Shown here piece by piece: positions 16,110-24,353 of a stretch of DNA of 64,000 bases. The DNA lies in NCBI GenBank assembly GCA_000023405.1, contig CP001643.1:2914001-2978000 (forward strand). Reading direction: 5' to 3'. Position 1 is the first letter of the stretch. Each line of letters starts with the position of its first letter. The position numbers were made by a program, and so were the translations under genes. Source of the stretch: Brachybacterium faecium DSM 4810. GTDB taxonomy: Bacteria > Actinomycetota > Actinomycetes > Actinomycetales > Dermabacteraceae. The notes beneath the pieces were generated by a model that searched no databases, was not told where the DNA came from, and saw only the letters and a program-made list of their open reading frames with translations.

Positions 16110-18074
16110 TCAGTCCTCCCAGGCGCGGCGGTCGCTCTCCATGCGCAGGCCGATCAGCAGCGAGATGCCGCCGCCGAAGATGAGCAGCAGCACGATCGTG
16201 GCGAAGAGGATCGCGGTGCCGGGCGAGGAGGGCATCAGCCCCACCAGCAGGCTGTTGATGCCGCTGACCTCGGGCCGGGCCGAGGGGGCCGCGGCGAGCT
16301 CGGGGTCCACGTCGACCGTGAGGGTGGCGCGGGCGGGGATCCCCTCGCTGTCGCGCACGTGGTAGTCGATCGGGGTGGTGCGGCCGGTGAAGCCGTCCTC
16401 GGGGGTGAAGGTCACCGCGCCGTTGACGCCCACGGTGAACACGCCCTCCCCGGGGATCAGCAGACGCTTGCCGCGGCCGTTCTCGAGCTCGGAGAGGTTG
16501 GTCGCCTCGAGCGAGCTGATCTCCGCGCTCTCGGGCTCCAGCGGCTGCGAGCTGCTGCCGGCGGTGTCGTTGCTCAGCACGTCCACGGTGACCGGGGTCT
16601 GCGGGGCGGTGCGTCCCTCGTCGTCGCGGGGCGTGGCGGTGACCGGGGAGAAGATCGCCTGCACGGTGGCGCTGACGGGGTTGTCGGCGTAGACGCCGCG
16701 GGCGGTGAGCCCCACCGGCGTGGCCTCCCCCACGAAGCCGTCCTCGGGCGTCATCACCACGGCGCTGGTGGCGTAGTCCAGCCGCCAGGTGCCCTCTCCC
16801 GGCACGGTGAGGACCGTGCCGTCGTCCTCGAGCTCCGCGCCCTCGGGGGCGGCGTCCGGATCGAAGCGCAGCGAGTCGGAGCTGACGTCCCGGATCCCGG
16901 TGCTCATGTCGATGCTGATCTCGCTGCCGGGCGGGCCGGCCTGGGCGCGGGAGCGGAGGATCGGGTAGGCGGTGCTGAGCAGCGCGGTGGAGGCGGTGTC
17001 GCCCTCGCCGTCCCCTCCGGTGATGCCCATCGGGGCGGTCTCGCGCACCTCGTCGCTCTCCGGGGAGAAGCGCACCGTGGCGGCGGAGCGGTCCAGCACC
17101 CAGGTGCCCTCCCCGTGGACCACCACGCGGGTGCCGTCGGTCGAGGCGTCGTAGGAGCCGGGGTCGCTGAGGGGCTGCAGGCGCAGGGTGGTGGGGTCGA
17201 CGAACTGCTGGCCCTCGCCGACCACGAACAGGATGTCCTCGCCGTAGGGGGCCGACCAGTCCAGATCCGAGATGATCGGGACGGTGAGCGTCACCCGGCC
17301 GGTCCGCTCGACCGCGCCCTCGTCGTCCTCGACGACGAAGCGGACGGGGTCCAGCTGACGGCCCAGGCCGGGGCCAGCGGGCGTGTGCGTGAGCAGGGCG
17401 CCGTCGGGGTCGAGCTGCCAGATGCCCTGATCGGGCACGGTCGCGCGGCTGCCGTCGTCCACGACGGTGGAGCCGGAGGGCAGGCTGGCCAGCACCAGGC
17501 GGGCGGCGCCCCCCTCGGGCACCGCCATGTCCAGGTCGATGCTCGCCGCCTCCCCGGCGGAGCTGTGCTCGGAGATCTCCTCGAGCTCGAGCACCTCCGG
17601 GGCCAGCTCGACCGGCAGGGAGCGGCTGTCGTGGTCGCCGCCGATCGTCATCGCGATCGGGGAGAAGGGCCCCTCGGCCCCGACCAACGGGGTGAACACG
17701 AGCTGGTCGCCGAGCAGGGTCCAGGCCCCCTCGTCGGCCACCTCGATGGTGCGCGAGTCCTCCCCCAGCTGCATCCGCGCGGCGGTGGACTCGTCGAGGC
17801 CCTCGGGAAGGGCGAGCCGGGCCGAGGCGAGGTCCACCTCGTCCTCGAGCTCGTCCTCGATGAGCGCCACGAGCGGGATGCGGGTGACCGTGCCGGGGAT
17901 CAGGTTCAGGGTCTCGGTCTCCGCCGGGAACGGGAAGGGGCCGTCCTCCCCCAGCGCCGTGGCCGGCAGCGCCGTGCCCAGGGCGAGCAGCCCGGCAGCG
18001 CACAGCGCGGCGGCACGCGCGACCAGGGTCCCCGGACGCGCGCGCGAGGGGCGACGCGACGACGGCTCGAGCAC
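16110..18074 (-). CDS. surface protein with CshA-type repeats and C-terminal membrane anchor
   Basis: A 654-residue predicted cell-surface protein. After a signal peptide (AAALCAAGLLALGTALPATALG) come about five degenerate repeats of roughly 110 residues. The last two are clearest: VPGEGTWRLDYATSAVVMTP then EDGFVGEATPVG, and IPGEGVFTVGVNGAVTFTP then EDGFTGRTTPIDYHVRD. This GEGxW/F...TPxxGFxGxxxPI pattern is the CshA-type repeat of fibrillar adhesins. A membrane helix (FATIVLLLIFGGGISLLIGL) and a short charged tail end the protein; no LPxTG motif is seen. It starts with GTG. It is much shorter than classical CshA adhesins and may act in adhesion or as a cell-wall structural protein. Confidence 0.75.
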   Translation of the reverse strand: MLEPSSRRPSRARPGTLVARAAALCAAGLLALGTALPATALGEDGPFPFPAETETLNLIPGTVTRIPLVALIEDELEDEVDLASARLALPEGLDESTAARMQLGEDSRTIEVADEGAWTLLGDQLVFTPLVGAEGPFSPIAMTIGGDHDSRSLPVELAPEVLELEEISEHSSAGEAASIDLDMAVPEGGAARLVLASLPSGSTVVDDGSRATVPDQGIWQLDPDGALLTHTPAGPGLGRQLDPVRFVVEDDEGAVERTGRVTLTVPIISDLDWSAPYGEDILFVVGEGQQFVDPTTLRLQPLSDPGSYDASTDGTRVVVHGEGTWVLDRSAATVRFSPESDEVRETAPMGITGGDGEGDTASTALLSTAYPILRSRAQAGPPGSEISIDMSTGIRDVSSDSLRFDPDAAPEGAELEDDGTVLTVPGEGTWRLDYATSAVVMTPEDGFVGEATPVGLTARGVYADNPVSATVQAIFSPVTATPRDDEGRTAPQTPVTVDVLSNDTAGSSSQPLEPESAEISSLEATNLSELENGRGKRLLIPGEGVFTVGVNGAVTFTPEDGFTGRTTPIDYHVRDSEGIPARATLTVDVDPELAAAPSARPEVSGINSLLVGLMPSSPGTAILFATIVLLLIFGGGISLLIGLRMESDRRAWED

Positions 18075-18259
18075 CGGGCCAGACTAGCAACGCGCCCCGG
18101 GAGGCCGATGCACGACCAGCGGCCGCGCGCGGCGGCGGGACGCCTGCGCGAGGGCTGCGGGAGGACAGCGGGGCGACCGCGGGCGGCCGACGACCGGGCG
18201 CTGGGAGGGAACCTGCGCGATCCGGCCCGGGCGCGCCGGCCCGACCGTAGGGTGACCGC

Positions 18260-19870
18260 ATGGACGCCTCCCGTGCTCCCTCGTCCTCCTCCGCCGCGGC
18301 TCCCGCCCGGGGCGTCGCGCGGCGTGGGGAGGATCCGCCGGCACCGCTCGACGTCTCGGCGCTGCCGCCGCTGGGCGAGGTGCTCGAGCAGCTCACCGGG
18401 CAGCTGGCCGCCTGGATGCCGGCCCAGCGCTGGTACGCGCACAAGGGGGCGGGCACGCCGCGGGCGCGGATCAGCGGGTGGGCGCCGCTGCGGATCGCCC
18501 CGGATCATCTCACGCTGCTGGTCGTGGTGGCGGTGAGCGTGCGGGACGGCGCCGAGGCGCGCTACCAGGTGCCGCTCATGCTGCGCCGGCCCGCACCCGA
18601 CCGCGAGGACGGGACCGGCAGCGCTCGCGCCGCCGCCGGGAGCCACGCCTTCGACGGGAGCCACGCCACCGGCGTCGCTGATGCCCCCGAGGCCGTTGAT
18701 GCGGCCGACGGGGCGGATGCGAGGGCGGAGATCGGGGTGATCGCGGTGCCCGGCGGTCCGCTGCGGGTCGACGACGCCACCCGGGACCCCGACGGCCGGG
18801 CCGCGCTGCTCGCCACGCTCGTCTCCGGCGATGGCGCGGCCGGTCCCTCGCTGGGCCTGGCCTGTCATCGTCCGGTGCCCGAGGCCCCGCTCCCGCTGGG
18901 CCGGGCGATGCGCAGCCGGGTGTTCTCCGGGGAGCAGTCCAACACCTCGCTGATCGTCGAGATCGAGGGCGCCTCGCCCCTGATCGTGAAGCTGTTCCGG
19001 CTGCTGCAGGACGGCGAGAACCCGGACGTGGTGCTGCAGGGCGCGCTCACCGCGGCCGGCAGCACCCGGGTGCCCGCGCTGGTGGGCTCGGCGACCGTCG
19101 GCGTCGAGGGGCTGCGCACCCATGCGCTGCTGGCCCAGGAGTTCCTGCCCGGCGTCGAGGACGCCTGGCCCCTCGCGCTGCGGCTCGCCGCGGCGGGTGA
19201 GGAGCTGGCGACGGGCCCGCTGGGCGCCGCGGTGGCGGAGGTGCATCGCGATCTCGCCGCCGCGCTCGGCACCGCGGAGGCGGATCGCGCGGCGGCCGAG
19301 GCCATGGTCGCGCAGATGCGGGAGCGGCTCCGTGCGGTGTGCGCCCGGGTCCCGCAGGTCGCCGAGCACCGGGAGAAGCTCGAGGCGCTGTTCGATGCCG
19401 CGCTCGGCGTGCCGTGGCCGGCGCTGCAGCGCATCCACGGGGATCTCCACCTGGGGCAGGTGCTGCAGGTGCCGCACCGCGGCTGGGTGCTGCTGGACTT
19501 CGAGGGCGAGCCGCTGCGGGCGCTGTCCCAGCGCAGCCTCCCGGACTGCCCGCTGCGGGATGTGGCGGGGATGCTGCGCAGCCTCGACTACGCCGCGGGG
19601 GCGGTGCGGCACGGCTCCGGCCGCGATGCGAGCGCATGGGCGGCCGACGCCCGCGCGGCCTTCCTCGCCGGGTACATCGAGGAGGCGGGGCGGGACGGCG
19701 CCGCGGTGGACACGGCCGCCGGGTCGGTGCTGCTGGCCGCCTTCGAGGCGGACAAGGCCGTCTACGAGGCGCTGTACGAGGCACGGAACCGACCGGACTG
19801 GCTGCCGATCCCGCTGGCGGCGCTCGCCCGGCTCAGCGCACGCGCCGCGGGGGCGGGGTCAGCGGGCTGA
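18260..19870 (+). CDS. maltokinase (Pep2/Mak-like)
   Basis: Phosphorylates maltose to maltose 1-phosphate, the donor for GlgE in alpha-glucan synthesis. The 536 residues start with a cap domain containing the family signature QRWYAHKG. A low-complexity insert of ~50 residues (Ala/Asp/Gly-rich) follows, then an aminoglycoside-phosphotransferase fold with FSGEQSNTSLIVE, VKLFRLLQDGENPD, the catalytic HGDLHLGQ and metal-binding DFEGEP. Known maltokinases are about 455 residues; the difference is largely the insert. No treS, glgE or glgB is adjacent, unlike the usual treS-pep2 pair. The 3' end overlaps the convergent hypothetical gene by 38 bases. Confidence 0.88.
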   Translation: MDASRAPSSSSAAAPARGVARRGEDPPAPLDVSALPPLGEVLEQLTGQLAAWMPAQRWYAHKGAGTPRARISGWAPLRIAPDHLTLLVVVAVSVRDGAEARYQVPLMLRRPAPDREDGTGSARAAAGSHAFDGSHATGVADAPEAVDAADGADARAEIGVIAVPGGPLRVDDATRDPDGRAALLATLVSGDGAAGPSLGLACHRPVPEAPLPLGRAMRSRVFSGEQSNTSLIVEIEGASPLIVKLFRLLQDGENPDVVLQGALTAAGSTRVPALVGSATVGVEGLRTHALLAQEFLPGVEDAWPLALRLAAAGEELATGPLGAAVAEVHRDLAAALGTAEADRAAAEAMVAQMRERLRAVCARVPQVAEHREKLEALFDAALGVPWPALQRIHGDLHLGQVLQVPHRGWVLLDFEGEPLRALSQRSLPDCPLRDVAGMLRSLDYAAGAVRHGSGRDASAWAADARAAFLAGYIEEAGRDGAAVDTAAGSVLLAAFEADKAVYEALYEARNRPDWLPIPLAALARLSARAAGAGSAG

Positions 19871-20351
19871 GCGCCGAGACGGGGCTGGTGGTGGGCATCG
19901 GGGCGAGGGAGCCCGGCAGGAACGGGGCGCTGACCGCCCGCACCGCCACCCGCACCCCGAGCACCAGCTCCAGCAGGTCGCCGGCCGGGCCCGCCCAGCT
20001 GAGGGTGGTCATCGCCGCCCCGACCTGCTCGGCCCGGGGACGCATCCCCCATGCGGCGGCGGCCCGGTGCACAGCCTCGATGACGCGCCCGGTGGCCTCC
20101 GCGGAACGCTCGGGGCGGCCCGTCGTGACCAGCAGCGCGCTGACGTGGCAGAGGGTCTGCAGGCCGCGCCAGGAGTCGCCGGAGCTGCGGTCGCGCTCGG
20201 GCCGGTGAGCGTGGAAGGAGGCCAGCTGCGGCTGCGCCTCGAGCACCGCGTCGGTCACGGCGCTGAGCAGCTCGTGGAGGCGCTGGTGGGTCTCATCCTG
20301 GCTCGGCACCGACGTGCCCGCCTCGGCGGGGTCGGAGGGAAGAGCTGACAT
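19833..20351 (-). CDS. hypothetical protein, mostly helical
   Basis: 172 residues starting MSALPSDPAEAG, which I do not recognise. The middle is predicted helical, with one stretch reading LLSAVTDAVLEAQPQLASFHAHRPE and another RVIEAVHRAAAAWGM. The C-terminal 40 residues are Pro/Ser-rich and may be disordered. No signal peptide or membrane segment is visible. The stop lies inside the 3' end of the convergent maltokinase gene (38-base overlap). The codon pattern in this frame is GC3-rich, which supports a real gene. It is transcribed in the same direction as, and downstream of, jetC, separated by a hairpin-rich gap. Confidence 0.6.
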   Translation of the reverse strand: MSALPSDPAEAGTSVPSQDETHQRLHELLSAVTDAVLEAQPQLASFHAHRPERDRSSGDSWRGLQTLCHVSALLVTTGRPERSAEATGRVIEAVHRAAAAWGMRPRAEQVGAAMTTLSWAGPAGDLLELVLGVRVAVRAVSAPFLPGSLAPMPTTSPVSALSPLTPPPRRVR

Positions 20352-20492
20352 CGCTGTGCACCTTCCACCCTCGCGCCGTCCCCGGGGGCCGCTGTTCCTC
20401 GCACCGCCCGGCCAGAACGGTCATCGCTCAGAGTATCGATGCCGGCGCGGCCTGCCGATGGGGAGAACTCCCCATCCCGGCCCGCGCACCGG

Positions 20493-20563
20493 GCCCGGCC
20501 CGCGCCTCGCACCGGGCCCGGCACGAGGCGCGGGCCGGGCGCGGCGCGAGGCGCGGGCCGGGC
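20493..20563. repeat. inverted repeat with duplicated right arm after jetC
   Basis: A 17-base arm at 20493-20509 (GCCCGGCCCGCGCCTCG) is the exact complement of two tandem copies at 20524-20540 and 20547-20563. Two alternative hairpins are therefore possible, with loops of 14 or 37 bases. It lies just beyond the jetC stop and may act as its terminator, although there is no T-tract. Confidence 0.7.
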
Positions 20564-20571
20564 GGGGAGCC

Positions 20572-23500
20572 TCACTCCTCGGTGGGCACGAACTCCACCG
20601 GGGCGACCGAGGAGTAGCGGTCCTGCCGGATCGACACGACACCCACACCGCCGATGAACGGGGCCAGGGCCTGCGGGTTCTTCCCGGGGTTGGCGAGCAC
20701 CACCTGGAAGCCGAAGTGGCGGAAGGATTCCATGGCGGCGGTGATGAACTTGCCCGCGCCCTTGGAGAACGCCTCGTCGATGATGATCGGGGCGTACCGC
20801 GGGACCTCCTGGCCGGTGCCCGCCAGCTGGTAGCGCAGCGCCGCGGCGAGGCAGAAGGTCGCGAGCCTCTCGTTCTGGCCGCCGGAGAGCGGGCCGCCGG
20901 ATTCGTGGGCGTGGACCACGGTCCCTTCCGCGTCCACCTCCTCGGCGTGGAAGTGCACGTGCCGGCGCACGTCGAGGATCACGCGGGAGACCTGGTCGTC
21001 GCGGGTGCGGGCCGCGCCGATCATGTCCATGAGGTGTCGCAGCGAGAGGAACCGCTCCTCGGCCCGCTCCCGGTCGCGGGAGATGTCGTTGAGCGCCGTA
21101 TCCGCCACGGCGTCCTCGAGCGCGCGTTTGAACTCGTCGAGCGCGGCCAGGTGCACCGGCCGCATCGACAGCTGCAGGAAGCGGCCGGAGTGGAACTCCA
21201 CCTGGGCCAGCAGCGAGTTGATCCGCTGCAGGCGCTTGCGGATCTCCGCCGGCTCCCGCGCGATCGCGGTGGCCAGCGCCTGCACGTCCCCGAGGGTGTT
21301 GCCGGTGAAGAAGTCGAAGAAGCGGTCCTCGACCTCCGGCAGCTTCTCCTCCTCGATGCGCTGCAGGATCGCGAGGTAGTCGTCCACGCCCTCGAGCGTG
21401 GGCGCGGTGTCCCCGGCCTGCGCGGGCCAGCGGCGGGAGAACTCCCGCATCGCGGTGCGCATGTCCTCCTCCGCGCGGGAGGTGCGGCGGGTGAGGTCCA
21501 TCAGCTCCGCGTCGAGCGTGGCGGAGGCGTCCTTGGTGACCTGGTCGATCGTGGACAGCACCAGGGTGGGGGCGATCGCCGCGAACCGCTCCGCCAGCTC
21601 CTTCTCGACCTCGGGATCCAGCGAGGACTCCGTGATCCGCTCCCGGGCGCTCGCCAGGCGCTCCTCGGCGCGCTCGGCCTGCTCGCCGAGCTTGCCGGCG
21701 CTGCGCACCACCTCGAGCAGCTCCTCGTCGCTGTCGGCGATGGACTGCTCGACGTCCTCGATCTGGCGGGCCAGCTCGGCCAGCGCGGCGGAGCCGTCCT
21801 CCGCGGCGCGCACCATGTCGCGCAGGTTCGCCACCCGGCGGGCGACGGAGGCGGCGTCGATGTCGTCCCAGGCCACGGCGCTGATCATCTGGAGGGCGTA
21901 GAGCCGTTCGCGGCGGCGCTCCCGCTCGGTCTCGACATCCTTGCGGCGGGCCTGCGCCTCGAACAGCGCCTGCTCGGCGCGGGTGCGCTCCTGCTCGAAC
22001 ACGGCCCGCTTGGCGCGGTTGTCGAAGCCGAGCACCCACTGGGAGCGGTCGTTGATCTGCCGGTCGGTGTTCTTCTCGTGCCGGGTGGAGGAGTGCTTGA
22101 TCTGGCCCGAGCGCAGCACCGCCCGGTTCAGCCGCGTGAACTCCTCGAGGCTCTCCGCGCAGGTGTAGTCCATGCGGGAGGCGATCTCGTGGGACAGCCA
22201 GACGTGGAACTCGCCGTCCTTGACGTCGAGCTTCGCGGCCAGGGAGCGCTCGTCGATGCTCTTCGCCGGGCGGCGCAGATCGGTGTTGACCCGGTTGTAG
22301 GAGATGCGGCGCCGCAGCTTCGTGCGGTCGATGACGGCCGCGACCTCGCGGTACACCCTCTCCGGCACCAGGATCGAGCGGGCCAGGCCGCGCAGCGCCT
22401 GCTCCGCGGCGGCGGTCCACTCCTCCTCCCCGGTGCGCACCTGCAGCAGCTCCGCGGCGAAGGGCAGCTCGGTGGGGGCGATGCCCACCTGGGCGGCGAT
22501 GTGGTCGCGCAGGGCGACGTCCTCGGAGTGGAGGTTCGAGGCGCGGGAGGTCAGGGAGGCGAGCTCCTCGCGGGTGCGGGCGAGCTCCGCACCCAGCTCG
22601 CGGACCGTGGCCTCCGCCTCCCAGCGGGCGGCGTCGGCCCCCTTCTCCTCCGCCTCGAGCGACTCGCGCAGCGCCGCGACCTCCCGCTGCAGCGCGAGGA
22701 ACATGTCCTCCCCCGCGGGGGTGCGCAGCTCGACGGTGGCCAGCTGGGCGGCGAACTCGGTGCCGCGCTCGCGGCGCCGCTCCCGCTCCACCTCGAGGCC
22801 CGCGATCTGCTGCTTCCAGTCGTCGATCTCCCCGCCGCCGGCGCGCCGGCGCTGCTCCTTGAGCTGGGCGAGATCGGCACGGGCCTCGGCGACGTCCTGG
22901 GTGAGGCGGCGCTGCTGGGCGGTGAGGCGGTCGCGCTCGAGCTGGAGCCGGTCCGTCTCGTCGCCGAGCAGCCGCACCAGGTGCTGGGCGGCGAACACGT
23001 CGATGTCGGCCCGGCGATCCACCAGCTCGCCGCCCCGCTCGCGCATCGCGGCCCAGTCCTCATGGCTCCCGCGCAGCCCGCGCAGCAGCTCACGCTGCTC
23101 CCGGGCGGTGACCAGCGCCTCGTACACCTCGGAGAGGTTCTGGAAGTTCGCCAGCGCCTGATCGGCGAGGTCGAAGGTGCGGGGGGCGTCGAGCATGTAG
23201 TCGCGCAGCAGCGCGTTGACGTCGCCGAGCTCCTTGGCGGACTGGATCTTATGCAGCAGCCCCAGCGCCTTCTCGTCCGGGATGCCCAGCAGCTGGCAGA
23301 AGGCGGCGCGGTACTCGCGGAACTGCCGGAAGGTCTGGGTGCCGGGGTGTGCGGCCTCGAGCGCCTTGCCCTCGATCTGGGTGGAGACGAAGCGGCGCAG
23401 GTCCGTGACGTCCAGCGGGGTGCGGGCGATGACGTACAGGCTCTTGACGTCCGAATCGGCGGTGTGGCCGGCGTGCAGCAGGAGCAGCCGGGACAGCTGC

Positions 23501-23979
23501 ACCGTGCCGCCCTTGCCATCGCTGTAGCGCAGGGTGAGCACCGACAGGGTCGTCTTCTCCCGCAGCACCTCCTGGCTGAACTCGCCGGTGGCCTGGTCGT
23601 AGTGCATCGCCCAGGCGCCGCGCACGTAGCTGGCCACCGTGCGGCGGTACTTCGAGCGCTGCGGCCCGGCGTCCGAGGCGGCGGCGTTGAACTGCAGGGT
23701 GCGCGGCGGGGTCAGCAGCGCGCTGATCGCATCCAGCAGGGTGGACTTGCCGGTGCCGGGCCCGCCGGTGAGGAAGTACCCCTTGGAGGAGATCGTCAGA
23801 TCGTGGGTGCCGTGGAAGGTGCCCCAGTTCGAGACCTGCACGGCCACCAGGCGCCACTGCCCCGGGTGGGGGTGGTCGGGATCGGTGATCGTCCCGGCCG
23901 CGGCAGGGTCGGTCGGGACACCGGGCAGCTCCAGCCCATCCTGCTGCTGCGGGCTCACGGTCTCAGTCGTCGAAGGCAC
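20572..23979 (-). CDS. jetC: SMC/MukB-like ATPase of a Wadjet/Mks complex (JetC)
   Basis: Large ABC-type ATPase of 1135 residues with the layout of JetC/MksB. An N-terminal head half carries Walker A GGPGTGKSTLLDAI (~residue 70). Long coiled-coil arms follow, with many charged heptads such as RAEQALFEAQARRKDVETER, around a central hinge-like part. The C-terminal head half has the ABC signature GPLSGGQNERLATF (~residue 1030) and Walker B APIIIDEAFSKG (~residue 1063). Wadjet complexes extrude and cleave plasmid DNA; Mks complexes act as condensins. The partners JetB (50682) and JetA (53035) lie ~27 kb away on the same strand. The GTG at 23979 follows a TACCCT hexamer by six bases, suggesting a leaderless mRNA. 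No nuclease partner JetD is seen. Confidence 0.87.
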   Translation of the reverse strand: MPSTTETVSPQQQDGLELPGVPTDPAAAGTITDPDHPHPGQWRLVAVQVSNWGTFHGTHDLTISSKGYFLTGGPGTGKSTLLDAISALLTPPRTLQFNAAASDAGPQRSKYRRTVASYVRGAWAMHYDQATGEFSQEVLREKTTLSVLTLRYSDGKGGTVQLSRLLLLHAGHTADSDVKSLYVIARTPLDVTDLRRFVSTQIEGKALEAAHPGTQTFRQFREYRAAFCQLLGIPDEKALGLLHKIQSAKELGDVNALLRDYMLDAPRTFDLADQALANFQNLSEVYEALVTAREQRELLRGLRGSHEDWAAMRERGGELVDRRADIDVFAAQHLVRLLGDETDRLQLERDRLTAQQRRLTQDVAEARADLAQLKEQRRRAGGGEIDDWKQQIAGLEVERERRRERGTEFAAQLATVELRTPAGEDMFLALQREVAALRESLEAEEKGADAARWEAEATVRELGAELARTREELASLTSRASNLHSEDVALRDHIAAQVGIAPTELPFAAELLQVRTGEEEWTAAAEQALRGLARSILVPERVYREVAAVIDRTKLRRRISYNRVNTDLRRPAKSIDERSLAAKLDVKDGEFHVWLSHEIASRMDYTCAESLEEFTRLNRAVLRSGQIKHSSTRHEKNTDRQINDRSQWVLGFDNRAKRAVFEQERTRAEQALFEAQARRKDVETERERRRERLYALQMISAVAWDDIDAASVARRVANLRDMVRAAEDGSAALAELARQIEDVEQSIADSDEELLEVVRSAGKLGEQAERAEERLASARERITESSLDPEVEKELAERFAAIAPTLVLSTIDQVTKDASATLDAELMDLTRRTSRAEEDMRTAMREFSRRWPAQAGDTAPTLEGVDDYLAILQRIEEEKLPEVEDRFFDFFTGNTLGDVQALATAIAREPAEIRKRLQRINSLLAQVEFHSGRFLQLSMRPVHLAALDEFKRALEDAVADTALNDISRDRERAEERFLSLRHLMDMIGAARTRDDQVSRVILDVRRHVHFHAEEVDAEGTVVHAHESGGPLSGGQNERLATFCLAAALRYQLAGTGQEVPRYAPIIIDEAFSKGAGKFITAAMESFRHFGFQVVLANPGKNPQALAPFIGGVGVVSIRQDRYSSVAPVEFVPTEE

Positions 23980-24353
23980 CCCGCCAGGGTACCGAGTCCG
24001 GGCGCGGATCCTCGCCCTTCTCGTGGTTCGATGCGTGGGCCGCACCCCTCGCACGCCCGCGCCCACGCGCCTCGGAAGAGGTGACGGACGGCCGGGCGCG
24101 CCGCCCCTGACACCCTGCCGTTCACCCGTCGTTCACCTTGCTATAGTCCGACGATCGGGTCTCGCGGGGGCACCCGCTGCCTCGTCGGAGCGACAGGCAG
24201 GAACTGGTCCGCCCCGTCGGGCCGCACAGCCCGTCGGGCCGCACAGTGGACGCCCGAGAGTCCAGTCCGAAGGGAGACCTGTCGACGTATGGCGATGCGC
24301 ACGTTCCGTCGCCCCTCCGGCGCCGAACTCTGCTCCGACGCCCCGGGGACGAT
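23980..24353. other. intergenic region between jetC and the GlfT2-like gene
   Basis: 374 bases with divergent promoters. A TACCCT hexamer (minus strand, 23991-23986) lies just before the jetC GTG. TATAGT (24142-24147) is a strong -10 for the rightward gene, giving a leader of about 200 bases if the ATG at 24354 is used. A GTG at 24246 in the same frame is an alternative start. No separate gene is seen. Confidence 0.5.
24142..24147 (+). promoter_or_regulatory. -10 element of the glycopolymer operon
   Basis: TATAGT stands in a short AT-containing patch within GC-rich DNA and points towards the GlfT2-like gene. The -35 region (CGTTCA at 17 bases) is weak. Confidence 0.45.

Noticed and set aside
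20314..24084. 1256-codon plus-strand frame opposite jetC
   Set aside because: Antisense shadow of the jetC gene with no domain pattern; the minus-strand frame has both Walker motifs and the ABC signature.
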